Below, piece after piece: positions 34,670-44,300 of a stretch of DNA of 64,000 nucleotides. The DNA is taken from assembly GCF_002531755.2 (NCBI RefSeq), contig NZ_CP034998.1, positions 3,960,501-4,024,500 on the forward strand, read 5' to 3'. A program made the position numbers and the translations under genes. The first letter of the stretch is position 1, and every line of letters starts with the position of its first letter. The notes under the pieces were generated by a model. It searched no databases, was not told where the DNA came from, and saw only the letters and a list, made by a program, of their open reading frames with translations. This DNA comes from Rhizobium acidisoli (GTDB lineage: Bacteria; Pseudomonadota; Alphaproteobacteria; Rhizobiales; Rhizobiaceae).

Positions 34670-36208
34670 ATGGACATGCAACTCGCGCCTCAGCCGCTCG
34701 TGACGGATCCTCGTCGCCGGCTTATCCTCTTCTTCTTCCTGATGACAGCCATGTTCATGGCGACGCTCGATAATCAGATCGTTTCGACGGCGCTGCCGAC
34801 GATCGTCGGCGAATTCGGCCATCTCGAGCGTTTCGGCTGGATCGGCTCGGCCTATCTCCTGGCGCTCAGCGCCGTCATGCCGCTCTATGGCAAGCTCGGC
34901 GATCTCTTCGGTCGCAAATATGTGATGATGACGGCGATCATGATTTTCACCGTCGGCTCGGCGGTCTGCGGCCTCGCGGTCTCGATGAACACGCTGATCG
35001 CCGCCCGTGTGCTGCAGGGTCTCGGCGGCGGCGGCATCATGGTGTCGATCTTCGCCGTCAATGCCGATCTGTTCGAGCCGCGCGAGCGGGCGCGTTACCA
35101 GAGTTATTCCAGCCTCGTGCTGATGGCGTCGGGCGCGATCGGTCCGGTGCTCGGCGGCACGATGAGCGACCTTTTCGGCTGGCGTTCGATTTTCCTCGTC
35201 AACGTGCCGATCGGCCTGATCGCGCTTGCCGGCCTTGCCGTGATGTTGCCCTATCGCAAGCCGCATCGCCGCCCGAGGATCGATTATGCCGGTGCGCTGC
35301 TGCTCGCCCTGACGACGACCAGTATCGTGCTTGCCACCGACAGCAGCGAACTGTTCGGCGCATTGGTCTCGCCGCAGAGTATCGGCATCGTCGCCTTCGG
35401 CGTCGTCTGCGCCGTCACCTGGGTATTCGTCGAGCGCCGCGCGCCGGAGCCGATCGTACCGCTGGAGCTCTTTCGTAATTCGACCTTCAACCTGCTCCTG
35501 GTGATCTCGATCATGGGCGGCGCCATCGCCATCGGCATGGTCAATTACCTCGCGCTCTTTCTGCAGACCACCACCGGCCTTTCGCCCTCTGCCGCCGGCC
35601 TTCTCTTCATCCTTCTGACGGGCGGCCTCGTCTGCGGGTCGCTGTCCGCAGGCCGCATTATCTCAAAAACGGGCCGCTACAAGCCCTTCGCCGTTGCAAG
35701 CCTGACCTGCAGCGCCATCGCCTTCGCATTGATGTCGCAGATCCATGCGGGAACGCCGATCGCCTTCATCGGCGCGATTATGATGCTGCATGGCATCGGC
35801 ATCGGCCTTGCCCAGCAGGTTCCCGTCATCGGCGTGCAGAATGCAGCACCGGCCCGCGACGTCGGCGCCGCCACCGGGTCGGTGACGCTGTCGCGCATGG
35901 GAGGCGCGTCGATCGCTATCTCCATCTATGGCGCCATCATCGCCTCTCAGCTTAACAAGGTCGGCGTGTCCATTCCCGGTGTCGCCGATATCGAGCAGCT
36001 GACGCCGAAGATGATGGCTTCCCTTCCCGAAGCAAGCCGCCAGTCTGTCGCCGATCTCTATGCCGCCGCCTTCTCGCCGCTCTTCATGACCGCCTGCGCC
36101 ATTGCGCTGATCGGCCTTGTGGCCGCTCTCATGCTGAAGCCGGTGCAACTACCCCGCGCCGGCGAGACTTTAAGACCACAACCGACGACGGCCGAAGCCG
36201 CGGAATAA
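34670..36208 (+). CDS. MFS drug exporter, DHA2 (EmrB/QacA, 14-helix) family
   Basis: 512 residues from ATG 34670 (MDMQLAPQPL). The first helix ends with the DHA2 motif LDNQIVSTALPTIVGEF. The motif-A loop is YGKLGDLFGRKYVMM, and motif C is GAIGPVLGGTMSDLFGWRSI. Length and helix number fit the 14-TM group that pumps out lipophilic drugs by proton antiport, possibly with a fusion-protein partner not seen here. Control by the divergent MarR protein is likely. The substrate is unknown. Confidence 0.93.
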   Translation: MDMQLAPQPLVTDPRRRLILFFFLMTAMFMATLDNQIVSTALPTIVGEFGHLERFGWIGSAYLLALSAVMPLYGKLGDLFGRKYVMMTAIMIFTVGSAVCGLAVSMNTLIAARVLQGLGGGGIMVSIFAVNADLFEPRERARYQSYSSLVLMASGAIGPVLGGTMSDLFGWRSIFLVNVPIGLIALAGLAVMLPYRKPHRRPRIDYAGALLLALTTTSIVLATDSSELFGALVSPQSIGIVAFGVVCAVTWVFVERRAPEPIVPLELFRNSTFNLLLVISIMGGAIAIGMVNYLALFLQTTTGLSPSAAGLLFILLTGGLVCGSLSAGRIISKTGRYKPFAVASLTCSAIAFALMSQIHAGTPIAFIGAIMMLHGIGIGLAQQVPVIGVQNAAPARDVGAATGSVTLSRMGGASIAISIYGAIIASQLNKVGVSIPGVADIEQLTPKMMASLPEASRQSVADLYAAAFSPLFMTACAIALIGLVAALMLKPVQLPRAGETLRPQPTTAEAAE

Positions 36209-36591
36209 CGAATCGGGGCCGATACCCCATCAGAAGGCGTTTCTTTTGGGTCACAACTATCAAAGATTGCAATTTTCTCGTTTAGCCTCCGTCATCGGCT
36301 CGATTGCTTCAATCGGGCCGTTCTTTTTCTGCGCAGCCGACGAATCTGCGCTTTCTGACGGAACTTTCGCCATAATTTCATCCGAGCGAAGGGAGGCCTC
36401 AACGCCCGAGGCTTGCCAAAATGCAACGCCGCCACATTTAAGCAGAGTCTCGCTATGCAACCGATGCGTAAATCAGCTACAGCAAGGACTTGTATCGGCC
36501 GATTGTGCAGCGCGAGATCAGGGGTGGGCACCTGTTGAATTCCCCTTGCCACGGTCGGTGCCAATCTGCGGCGAACCGGCAAAATAGCGAC
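36209..36591. other. Gene-free interval between the MFS exporter and the M48 protease
   Basis: About 380 bp of lower GC content. Open frames crossing it (for example 36246-36587 plus strand) lack a convincing start, composition or recognisable product. It probably holds the upstream region of the protease gene; no RNA gene or repeat was recognised. Confidence 0.4.
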
Positions 36592-38136
36592 ATGATGCGG
36601 AGAAACAGACTGGAGAGCTTGACGACGTGGAAATCGCCCGCGCTTTCCAGTGATGCCCTCTTCGCGCCCCGGCGCTTCGCGCGTCGCCTGATGCTGCTTT
36701 CGGCCGTCGCACTGACGCTTAATGGCTGTCAAACGCTGATCGAGCAATCCTATCAGCCGAGCGTCTCGCCTTCTTCCAATCCGCAGATCGTCGACGAGGT
36801 GCAGAAGAACGACCCGCGCGCGGCGATGGGCGCCCGCGAACATCCGCGCATCGTCGCAAGCTACGGCGGCGAATACAAGGACGCCAAGACCGAGCGCCTC
36901 GTCGCCCGCATCGCCGGCGCGCTGACGGCGGTGTCTGAGAATCCGAGCCAGTCCTACCGCATCACCATCCTGAATTCACCGGCGATCAACGCCTTCGCGC
37001 TGCCAGGTGGTTATCTCTACGTCACCCGCGGCCTGCTCGCCCTTGCCAACGACGCCTCCGAAGTCGCCGCCGTGCTGTCGCACGAGATGGGCCATGTGAC
37101 GGCAAACCACGGCATCGAGCGGCAGAAGCGCGAAGAGGCTGAGGTCATCGCCAGCCGCGTCGTCGCCGAGGTCCTTTCCAGCGATATCGCCGGCAAGCAG
37201 GCACTGGCCCGCGGCAAACTGCGCCTTGCCGCCTTCTCCCGCCAGCAGGAACTACAGGCCGATGTCATCGGCGTACGGATGCTCGGCGAAGCCGGCTACG
37301 ACCCCTATTCCGCTGCCCGCTTTCTCGATTCCATGGCGGCGTACAGCCGCTTCATGTCGGTCGATCCCGAAGCCGACCAGAGCCTCGACTTCCTGTCGAG
37401 CCATCCGAATTCCGCCCAGCGCATCGAGCTTGCCCGCACCCATGCGCGGGCCTTCGGCCAGGAAGGGTCAGTCGGCGACAAGGGCCGCGACTATTATCTC
37501 GACGGCATAGACGGTCTGCTCTACGGCGATAGCCCTGAGGAAGGCTATGTGCGCGGCCAGACCTTCCTGCATGGAGGCCTCGGCATCCGCTTCGACGTGC
37601 CGCCGGACTTCCACATCGACAACAAGGTCGAAGCCGTGATGGCCACGGGCCCGAACGACATCGCCGTCCGCTTCGACGGCGTCGCCGACAATCAGAACCA
37701 GAGCCTCACCAACTATATTTCCAGCGGCTGGGTGACCGGCCTCGACCCGTCGACCATCCAGCCGGTTACCATCAACGGCATGGAAGCAGCCACAGCACGC
37801 GCAAGTGCGGATCGCTGGGATTTCGATGTCACCGTGATCCGCAACAATTCGCAGATCTTCCGTTTCCTGACCGCCGTGCCGAAAGGCAGCGACGCCCTCG
37901 AGCCGACCGCCAATGTCCTGCGCGCAAGTTTCCGGCGCATGACGCCGGCCGAGGCAGCCTCCCTGAAGCCGCTGCGCATCCGTGTCGTCACCGTCCGGCC
38001 GGGTGAAAACATCTCGACGCTCGCCGCCCGCATGATGGGCACCGACCGCAAGCTCGATCTCTTCAAACTTATCAATGCCTTGCCCACGGGTGCAGCCGTT
38101 TCACCCGGCGATCGCGTCAAGATCATCGCTGAATAA
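36592..38136 (+). CDS. M48-family metalloprotease, lipoprotein, with C-terminal LysM-like domain
   Basis: 514 residues from ATG 36592 (MMRRNRLESL); upstream frame rejected. A lipobox LTLNGC (Cys about residue 45) predicts a membrane-anchored lipoprotein. The protease domain has the zinc motif SHEMGHVTANHGIE and the third ligand region QQELQADVIGVRMLGEAGYD, as in BepA/YfgC. The last 50 residues (VVTVRPGENISTLAARMMG... LPTGAAVSPGDRVKIIAE) resemble LysM, suggesting peptidoglycan attachment instead of the TPR domain of BepA. Role: quality control of outer-membrane proteins, by analogy. Confidence 0.9.
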   Translation: MMRRNRLESLTTWKSPALSSDALFAPRRFARRLMLLSAVALTLNGCQTLIEQSYQPSVSPSSNPQIVDEVQKNDPRAAMGAREHPRIVASYGGEYKDAKTERLVARIAGALTAVSENPSQSYRITILNSPAINAFALPGGYLYVTRGLLALANDASEVAAVLSHEMGHVTANHGIERQKREEAEVIASRVVAEVLSSDIAGKQALARGKLRLAAFSRQQELQADVIGVRMLGEAGYDPYSAARFLDSMAAYSRFMSVDPEADQSLDFLSSHPNSAQRIELARTHARAFGQEGSVGDKGRDYYLDGIDGLLYGDSPEEGYVRGQTFLHGGLGIRFDVPPDFHIDNKVEAVMATGPNDIAVRFDGVADNQNQSLTNYISSGWVTGLDPSTIQPVTINGMEAATARASADRWDFDVTVIRNNSQIFRFLTAVPKGSDALEPTANVLRASFRRMTPAEAASLKPLRIRVVTVRPGENISTLAARMMGTDRKLDLFKLINALPTGAAVSPGDRVKIIAE

Positions 38137-38158
38137 AAAAACCCGGCTTACGCCGGGC
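38134..38158 (-). terminator. Terminator of rpoH2
   Basis: On the minus strand GCCCGGCG-TAAG-CCGGG followed by TTTTTTT. It directly abuts the stop codon of the convergent M48 gene. Confidence 0.8.
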
Positions 38159-38237
38159 GAGTCAGTGCTGCTGGAGGGAACGAAGTTACCGCGCCGGGCG
38201 TCTTTCGACGCCCTCGGGACGCAGTAGAACTTTAAAT

Positions 38238-39101
38238 CTAAGCATAGGCCGCCATATGCGGATCGGCGCTCACCAGCGCGCTGCGGAGCTTCTCCATCGC
38301 CCGGCTTTCGATCTGCCGCACACGCTCCTTGGAAATACCGAGATCGGCGCCGAGTTCTTCGAGCGTGGCACCGTCTTCCGCCAGACGCCGGGCGCTGATG
38401 ATTTTCATCTCGCGTTCGTTGAGATGTTTCAGCGCCGAGGCGAGCCAGACGCGGCGGCGCTCGCCATCGATCATGTTGGAAACCTGCTCGTCCGGCAGGG
38501 GATCGTCGCTGACGAGGAAGTCCATCTTCTCCGCACTCTCGGCATCGCCGGAGACCGAAGGCGCCTGCAGCGAGGCGTCGTTGCCGGAAAGCCTGACATC
38601 CATCGTCTGCACATCGGCGAGGCTGACGCCGAGCGCCGCGGCGATTTCCTGGTGAATGGATTGCAGCGTCAGCTGTGTGTCGCCCTTGGCGAGCTTGGCG
38701 CGCAGACGACGAAGATTGAAGAACAGCGCCTTTTGCGCCGAGCTCGTGCCGCCGCGCACGATCGACCAGTTGCGCAGGATATAATCCTGGATCGAAGCCC
38801 TGATCCACCAGCTTGCATAGGTCGAAAAGCGCACGTCCCGTTCCGGCTCGAAGCGGGCGGCGGCCTCCAGCAGGCCGACATAGCCCTCCTGCACGAGATC
38901 GCTCATCGGCAGGCCGAAATTGCGGAACTTGCCCGCCATCGATATGACGAGCCGCATATGGGCCATGGCGATCTGGTTGCGCGCGCCGCGGTCGTCGTGA
39001 TCCTTCCAGCGGATGGCGAGATCGTGCTCTTCCTGGCGGGCGAGATAGGGGGCGGCCATCGCGATCTTGATCATGCGCCGGTCTGCAGACATGTTCTTCA
39101 T
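38238..39101 (-). CDS. rpoH2: Heat-shock-family RNA polymerase sigma factor RpoH2
   Basis: 287 residues from ATG 39101 (MKNMSADRRMIKIAM). Region 2 is intact (AHMRLVISMAGKFRNFGLPM, SDLVQEGYVGLLEAAARF, FSTYASWWIRASIQDYILRN). The RpoH box is present as QKALFFNLRRLRAKL. Region 4 (GATLEELGADLGISKERVRQ) ends the protein. The sequence diverges from canonical RpoH1 and fits the second rhizobial RpoH, known to be used in oxidative, osmotic or stationary stress. Its choice over rpoH1 is based on general resemblance only. Confidence 0.85.
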   Translation of the reverse strand: MKNMSADRRMIKIAMAAPYLARQEEHDLAIRWKDHDDRGARNQIAMAHMRLVISMAGKFRNFGLPMSDLVQEGYVGLLEAAARFEPERDVRFSTYASWWIRASIQDYILRNWSIVRGGTSSAQKALFFNLRRLRAKLAKGDTQLTLQSIHQEIAAALGVSLADVQTMDVRLSGNDASLQAPSVSGDAESAEKMDFLVSDDPLPDEQVSNMIDGERRRVWLASALKHLNEREMKIISARRLAEDGATLEELGADLGISKERVRQIESRAMEKLRSALVSADPHMAAYA

Positions 39102-39199
39102 TTCGATCTCCTGAAACAGGCCTCTCGCCCTAAATGAACAATAAAACACACCTTCCGGAACATCGCTGTCCGGACTGAATGGGGTTCTGAATGCATAAA

Positions 39200-39232
39200 G
39201 GCCTCGCCCCTGGACTTTTCAGGGGGAGGCCC
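39200..39232. terminator. Strong hairpin upstream of rpoH2, possible end of a small transcript
   Basis: GGCCTC and CCCCTG pair with CAGGGG and GAGGCC around a GACTTTT loop; plus-strand sequence continues CTATTTCTC. It is about 100 bp upstream of the rpoH2 start. It could end a small RNA or act in the rpoH2 leader. No T-run is strong. Confidence 0.4.
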
Positions 39233-39428
39233 TATTTCTCATGATGTGCCGTTGAGACGGCCGGGCTGGACCTGTTTCTTCACGTTGCCGGATGGGCAAT
39301 ATTGAAAAGGCATGATCCGCTCCTCATCGAACATTGACGGAATAGCAGTTCGCCCGTCGAGGCACATTGCCCGACGAGCAGTCCGCAATTACGTGTGTTA
39401 AACGCGGCAGCCGTGAAAAAGTTCCAAT

Positions 39429-39456
39429 AAAAAACCCGGCTTGCGCCGGGTTTTTT
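39429..39456 (-). terminator. Terminator of carD
   Basis: AAAAAACCCGGC-TTGC-GCCGGGTTTTTT is symmetric and has T-runs on both strands. It lies 22 bp past the carD stop codon. Confidence 0.9.
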
Positions 39457-39477
39457 GATAGGAAAAACAGGATCGCC

Positions 39478-40050
39478 TTAGGCGGCTTCGTCCTGCGAAT
39501 CGTCTTCTTCAATCGCCTTGCCGCGCTTCGGACCCTTGTTGAGATTGGTCTCGACGAGGCGGACGGCTTCGGTTTCCGACATCTTGTTGACGGCGGCGAT
39601 TTCGCGCGCCATGCGGTCGAGTGCAGCCTCATAAAGCTGACGCTCGGAATAGGACTGTTCAGGCTGGTTTTCGGCACGATAGAGATCGCGCACGACTTCA
39701 GCGATGGAAATCAGGTCGCCGGAATTGATCTTGGCATCATATTCCTGGGCGCGGCGGGACCACATGGTGCGCTTGACGCGGGCCTTGCCCTGCACGACCT
39801 TCAATGCACGCTCGACGAAATCCGTTTCCGAAAGCTTGCGCATGCCGATGCTCATCGCCTTCGCGACCGGAACCTTCAGCCGCATCTTGTCCTTTTCGAA
39901 ATCGATAACGAAAAGTTCGAGCTTCATGCCGGCAACTTCTTGCTCTTCGATAGCGGTGATGGTACCGACGCCGTGAGCGGGGTAGACGATCGATTCACCG
40001 GTCTTGAAGCCATGGCGTGCTGTGGAAGGCTTTTTCTGCTGAGTCGTCAT
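39478..40050 (-). CDS. carD: CarD-family transcriptional regulator
   Basis: 190 residues from ATG 40050 (MTTQQKKPSTARHGFKTGES). The N-terminal RNA-polymerase-interacting domain shows GESIVYPAHGVGTITAIEEQ, followed by the helical DNA-minor-groove domain (RRAQEYDAKINSGDLISIAE; ALDRMAREIAAVNKMSETEA). In other bacteria CarD binds the beta subunit and stabilises open complexes at rRNA and other promoters. The C-terminal 20 residues are charged (GKAIEEDDSQDEAA). Monocistronic with its own terminator. Confidence 0.93.
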   Translation of the reverse strand: MTTQQKKPSTARHGFKTGESIVYPAHGVGTITAIEEQEVAGMKLELFVIDFEKDKMRLKVPVAKAMSIGMRKLSETDFVERALKVVQGKARVKRTMWSRRAQEYDAKINSGDLISIAEVVRDLYRAENQPEQSYSERQLYEAALDRMAREIAAVNKMSETEAVRLVETNLNKGPKRGKAIEEDDSQDEAA

Positions 40051-40445
40051 TCTATTCAAAAACTCCCTGTTACGCTTCCGGCGGCGGCCGGAGCCGGGTC
40101 AGTCAGGCCCGGGTGAGACGGTAGAATCCGTCGGGTGACTTCACTCTGGTCCCATCGGGCAAAAGCAAAGAACTTCTTGCGCACGATCTTGGGACCCAGC
40201 GCTCAAAGCGTTGATATGTCACGGAAACCGCGTACGGATTTGGTTTTGCTTTCGTGATGGTTTTGGGCATGCGTCATGCCACAAATGGAACAGTAGACGA
40301 AACCTATCATAAAAATATGAGGAAATCAATAATTTGCTTCGCTTGAGTCATGCGGGCAACACATGTCACCCATATTCCTCACGCAGCTTTTAAAACGTTT
40401 TACCCCACGGCCGCCCCAATCCGGCGGCCGATTATGGCCGCCGTC
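40051..40445. other. Gene-free interval between fdxA and carD
   Basis: Upstream region of carD and downstream region of fdxA. A GGCCGCC...GGCGGCC hairpin (40411-40432) lies just past the fdxA stop and may terminate it. The section near 40290-40340 is AT-rich (ATAAAAATATGAGGAAATCA) and may hold the carD promoter. No reading frame is convincing. Confidence 0.4.
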
Positions 40446-40784
40446 TCAATCGCCGGAACCGGGTTTTTCCGAGAAATACTTCTCGAACTTTCCGGTCTCG
40501 CCATCCATCTCCTTGGCCTCCGGCAACGGATCCTTCTTCACCGTGATATTCGGCCAGATGGTGGCATATTCGGTGTTGATCTTCAGCCATTTGTCGAGGC
40601 CCGGCTCGGTATCCGGCTTGATCGCCTCGGCGGGACATTCAGGTTCGCAGACGCCGCAATCGATGCATTCGTCGGGATGGATGACGAGGAAATTCTCGCC
40701 CTCGTAGAAGCAGTCGACGGGGCAGACTTCCACGCAATCGGTGTATTTGCACTTGATGCAATTGTCGGTCACGACATAGGTCAT
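40446..40784 (-). CDS. fdxA: Seven-iron ferredoxin FdxA
   Basis: 112 residues from ATG 40784 ([20 protein letters not shown]). Cysteines of the first (3Fe-4S) site occur in [17 protein letters not shown], and those of the second (4Fe-4S) site in [16 protein letters not shown]. The C-terminal extension ([20 protein letters not shown]) is typical of the Azotobacter FdI family. Cytosolic electron carrier. It is downstream of the S4 protein and helicase genes on the same strand, a common alphaproteobacterial neighbourhood. Confidence 0.95.
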   Translation of the reverse strand: MTYVVTDNCIKCKYTDCVEVCPVDCFYEGENFLVIHPDECIDCGVCEPECPAEAIKPDTEPGLDKWLKINTEYATIWPNITVKKDPLPEAKEMDGETGKFEKYFSEKPGSGD

Positions 40785-40978
40785 GAAGAACTCCAGGATT
40801 CCATGCTGATGGGGGCCGGGCAACCTGGAACGTCGCGCCTATCCCCGTGCCGGAGGAAAAGCGTGGGCAGGCTTGGGAGGCAAGCACGCTTCCGGCAGGT
40901 TGTCAGTGACGTATCGGCTTTAACGCCGGATTTCAAGGATAAACGATCTGCAAAAGCCGCCGCCGCGGGCAGAGTTTT

Positions 40979-41383
40979 CTAATCCTCGTCCGACATCAGC
41001 CTGTCGATTGCGCGTCGTTCCTTTTTGGTCGGACGGCCGGTGCCGGTCGCCCGGATCGCCTGCTCGAAGGGGGTGAGGCGTTTTGCCTCATCGGGCGGCG
41101 GCGACAGGTCCTCGTAGAGCAGCCGGGCCTCCTCGTAAGGCCCCCGCCGCTCGCCGACGAGGCGGATGACGAGAACGACGTCGCGCCGCTCCAGCGTCAG
41201 CTCGATGCGGTCACCCGGCTTGACCATCTGGCTTGGATGATTGCAGCGCTCGCCGTTGACGCGCACATGGCCCGATTGGACATGGCTCTGCGCCAGCGAG
41301 CGTGACTTCACCATGCGCGCGAAGAACAGCCACTTGTCGATGCGCTGGCGCGAACCGCTTGTCGGCTGTGTCTCCCCGCTCAT
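40979..41383 (-). CDS. S4-domain RNA-binding protein (Hsp15-like)
   Basis: 134 residues. An S4 domain occupies residues 12-75 (RIDKWLFFARMVKSRSLAQS; VRVNGERCNHPSQMVKPGDR), followed by a basic tail (GTGRPTKKERRAIDRLMSDE). Hsp15/RqcP-type proteins bind stalled 50S-peptidyl-tRNA complexes. It begins 2 bp after the helicase stop codon, so the two RNA-binding proteins are co-translated. Confidence 0.9.
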   Translation of the reverse strand: MSGETQPTSGSRQRIDKWLFFARMVKSRSLAQSHVQSGHVRVNGERCNHPSQMVKPGDRIELTLERRDVVLVIRLVGERRGPYEEARLLYEDLSPPPDEAKRLTPFEQAIRATGTGRPTKKERRAIDRLMSDED

Positions 41384-41385
41384 GA

Positions 41386-44300
41386 TTACTTCTTCATCTG
41401 CTCCTTGAGAGCCGCGAGCTTGGCGAAAGGTGAATCCGGATCGATCGGCTTCTCCTTGCGCGGCGGCTTGGCCTCGAAGCGCAGCGGCTGCGAACCGCCG
41501 CGGTTGTTGTTGCGATCGTTGCGGTCATTGCGCTCGCCGCGATCCTTGCGGTCCTGCCGGTCGCCGCGCGGCTGGTCGCCTCGCGGCTGGTTGTTGCGGT
41601 CGCCTCTTGCCTGCTGCGGCCGGCCGCCATCGCGGCTGCCGCCGTCCTTGCCGCGGTTTTGGCGATTATTGTCGCGGCCTTCGCCGCCGCGATTGCCTTC
41701 GCCGCCTTCACCGCCGCCCGGCCGGCGATTGCGGTCGCCGCGTTCCTGGTTCTGACCGCGCTCCTGGCCCTGGCCGCCACGGCGTTCGCCATGCCCGCCG
41801 CGCGCCTGGCGCTGGTTGTCGTTGCGGCCGCCGAGACGCCACAGAAGAACCGGCTTCGGTTCCACCGGCTCGCCGGCTTCATGGGAAGCGGACACTGCTT
41901 CCTCAGCGGATGCTGCTTCCTCAGGCGCAGACGCCGCTTCAACGGGAGCAGAAGCCTCATCAGGAGCAGATGTCTCGACCGCTTCATCAGGAGCGGCGGT
42001 TTCCACCGCTTCCGCCACCGGCGTGTCGACATCAGCAGAAGCCGCCTCGGTCGCAGATGGCTCGGCGGCAGTTTCTTCCGTCGCGCCGTCGGCATCGTCG
42101 TGATCAGCCTTTTCGGCCGTCTCGTCGGCAGGCGTTTCCGTAGCCGTTGCCGGCACTGAGGCCGCATCCTGCGTCGCAAGATGTGCCGATGCCTCTTCCG
42201 CCTTCACGGCATCGGCGCGATAGCCGAGGCCCTTGAGGATTTCTTCCATGTCCTCGAGCGTCGCCCCGAGGATCGACAGCATCGCCGTCGTCGTCGTGAA
42301 GCGGCGGCCGTCATAGGCACCCTCCGGGCGGTTGCTCTGACCGGGCTTCCACTGCAGCAGCGGCCGGATGATATCGGCAAGCCGTTCGAGGATGTCGATG
42401 CGCACGGCACGCTTGCCGAGGAATCGGAAGCCGGCGAGCTTGTAGAACATCCGCTCGAAACTCGGGTCGGTAACGACCGAGGTGCGGCCGGCGGCAAGCA
42501 CCGGAATGAGATCGCCGTAGCCCGGCTTGTCCAAACCGTCGTTCTTCAGCGCCCAGAGCAGCGTGATGAGCTCGGCCGGCGCCGGTTTCAGAAGTGCCGG
42601 AACGAAAATATGGTAAGCGCCGAAACGCACGCCGTAGCGGCGCATCGAGGCGCGGGCCTCCTGGTCGAGCGACTTGACCTCCTCGGTCACGTCGCGGCGA
42701 AACAGCACGCCGAGATTCTCGACGAGCTGGAAGGCCAGCCCCTTGGCCAGTCCCTGCAGGTCTTCGGCGCGCGACAGATCATCGAGCGGCTTCAGCACCG
42801 TGCTGATATGATGATTGACGAAGCGTTCGACACGGGCGGCGACATGATCGCGGGCATTGCCCGTCAACTGTTCGTCGGCCAGCAGAATCACCCGCGGACG
42901 CATGATGTGATCGCTGCCCGAAAGCCGCGCCACCGGGTCGCCGATCCAACGGATCAACCCATCCGAACCGATCGCCAGGTCGCTGTTGCCGGCGGCATGG
43001 ATTCGCGCCGCGCGGGCCTCGAATTCGAGCGCGAGCGCTTTCTGCGACGCAGCCTGAACCGCCTTGGCATCCGGTCCGTCCGTTCCCGCCACCGGCGTGA
43101 AACGGAATCCGCTCAATTGCCCTACATGATGTCCTTCAACGAAGACATCGCCATTCACACTGATTTCAGCTTCCAGCATCGCATTCTCTCTCAGGCGCTT
43201 CATGAGCACAGATGTCCTGCGATCAACAAAGCGTTTCGTCAACCTTTCATGTAACGCGTCGGACAATCGATCTTCGATTTCCCGCGTCTTTTCCTGCCAG
43301 TGTGTCGGATCGGCAAGCCAACCAGGCCGATTCGAAACATAGGTCCAGGTTCTTATCTGCGCGATTCGCGCCGAAAGCGTGTCAATTTCCCCATCTGTCC
43401 GATCGGAGCGATGAACCTGTTCCGCGAGAAACTGCTCGTTCACCGTGCCATAGCGCACGAGATCGGAAAAGAGGGTCGAGATAAGATCGGCATGTTGTGC
43501 CGGGGTGATACGCCGATAGTCGGGAAGCGCGCAAGCCTCCCAGAGTTTTTCGACCCGGGCCGGCCTGTCGGCAAGGTTGATCACCTCGGGATAACGCGAA
43601 AGCTGTTCCAGCGCCTGCTGGTCGACCGCAGGCAGCGCCCGCGTCAACCCCGCCACGCGCGGTCCCGCCTCGAGGCTGGCGCGCAACGCTTGGATCGAGG
43701 AGAAGTCCATCTCGGTGGTGCGCCACTGCAAAACCTTGACGTTGTCGAATTGGTGGCTCTCGATGCGCTGCACCAGTTCCTCGTCGAAGGGCGAAACCTG
43801 CCCGGTGACGCCGAAGGTACCGTCGCGGACGTGCCGCCCGGCGCGCCCGGCGATCTGGCCGAGTTCGCCCGGATTGAGATTGCGGAACTGGTAGCCGTCA
43901 AATTTCCGGTCCTGGGCGAAGGCGACGTGATCGACATCGAGGTTGAGGCCCATGCCGATCGCATCGGTCGCCACCAGATATTCGACATCGCCCGCCTGAT
44001 AAAGCGCCACCTGCGCGTTGCGGGTGCGCGGGCTGAGCGCGCCGAGCACGACAGCCGCGCCGCCGCGCTGCCGGCGGATGAGCTCGGCGATGGCATAGAC
44101 CTCGTCGGCCGAGAAGGCGACGATGGCCGAGCGCTGCGGCAGCCGGGTGATCTTCTTCTGCCCGGCATAGAAAAGATGCGAAAGCCGCGGCCGCTCGACG
44201 ATCGTGATGCCGGGCAGGAGCTGCTGCAGGATCGGCTGCATGGTCGCCGCGCCAAGCAGCAGCGTTTCCTCACGGCCGCGAAGATGCAGGATGCGGTCGG

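Noticed and set aside
36246..36587. 113-residue frame before the M48 gene
   Set aside because: No ribosome-binding site, odd composition and no recognised homology.
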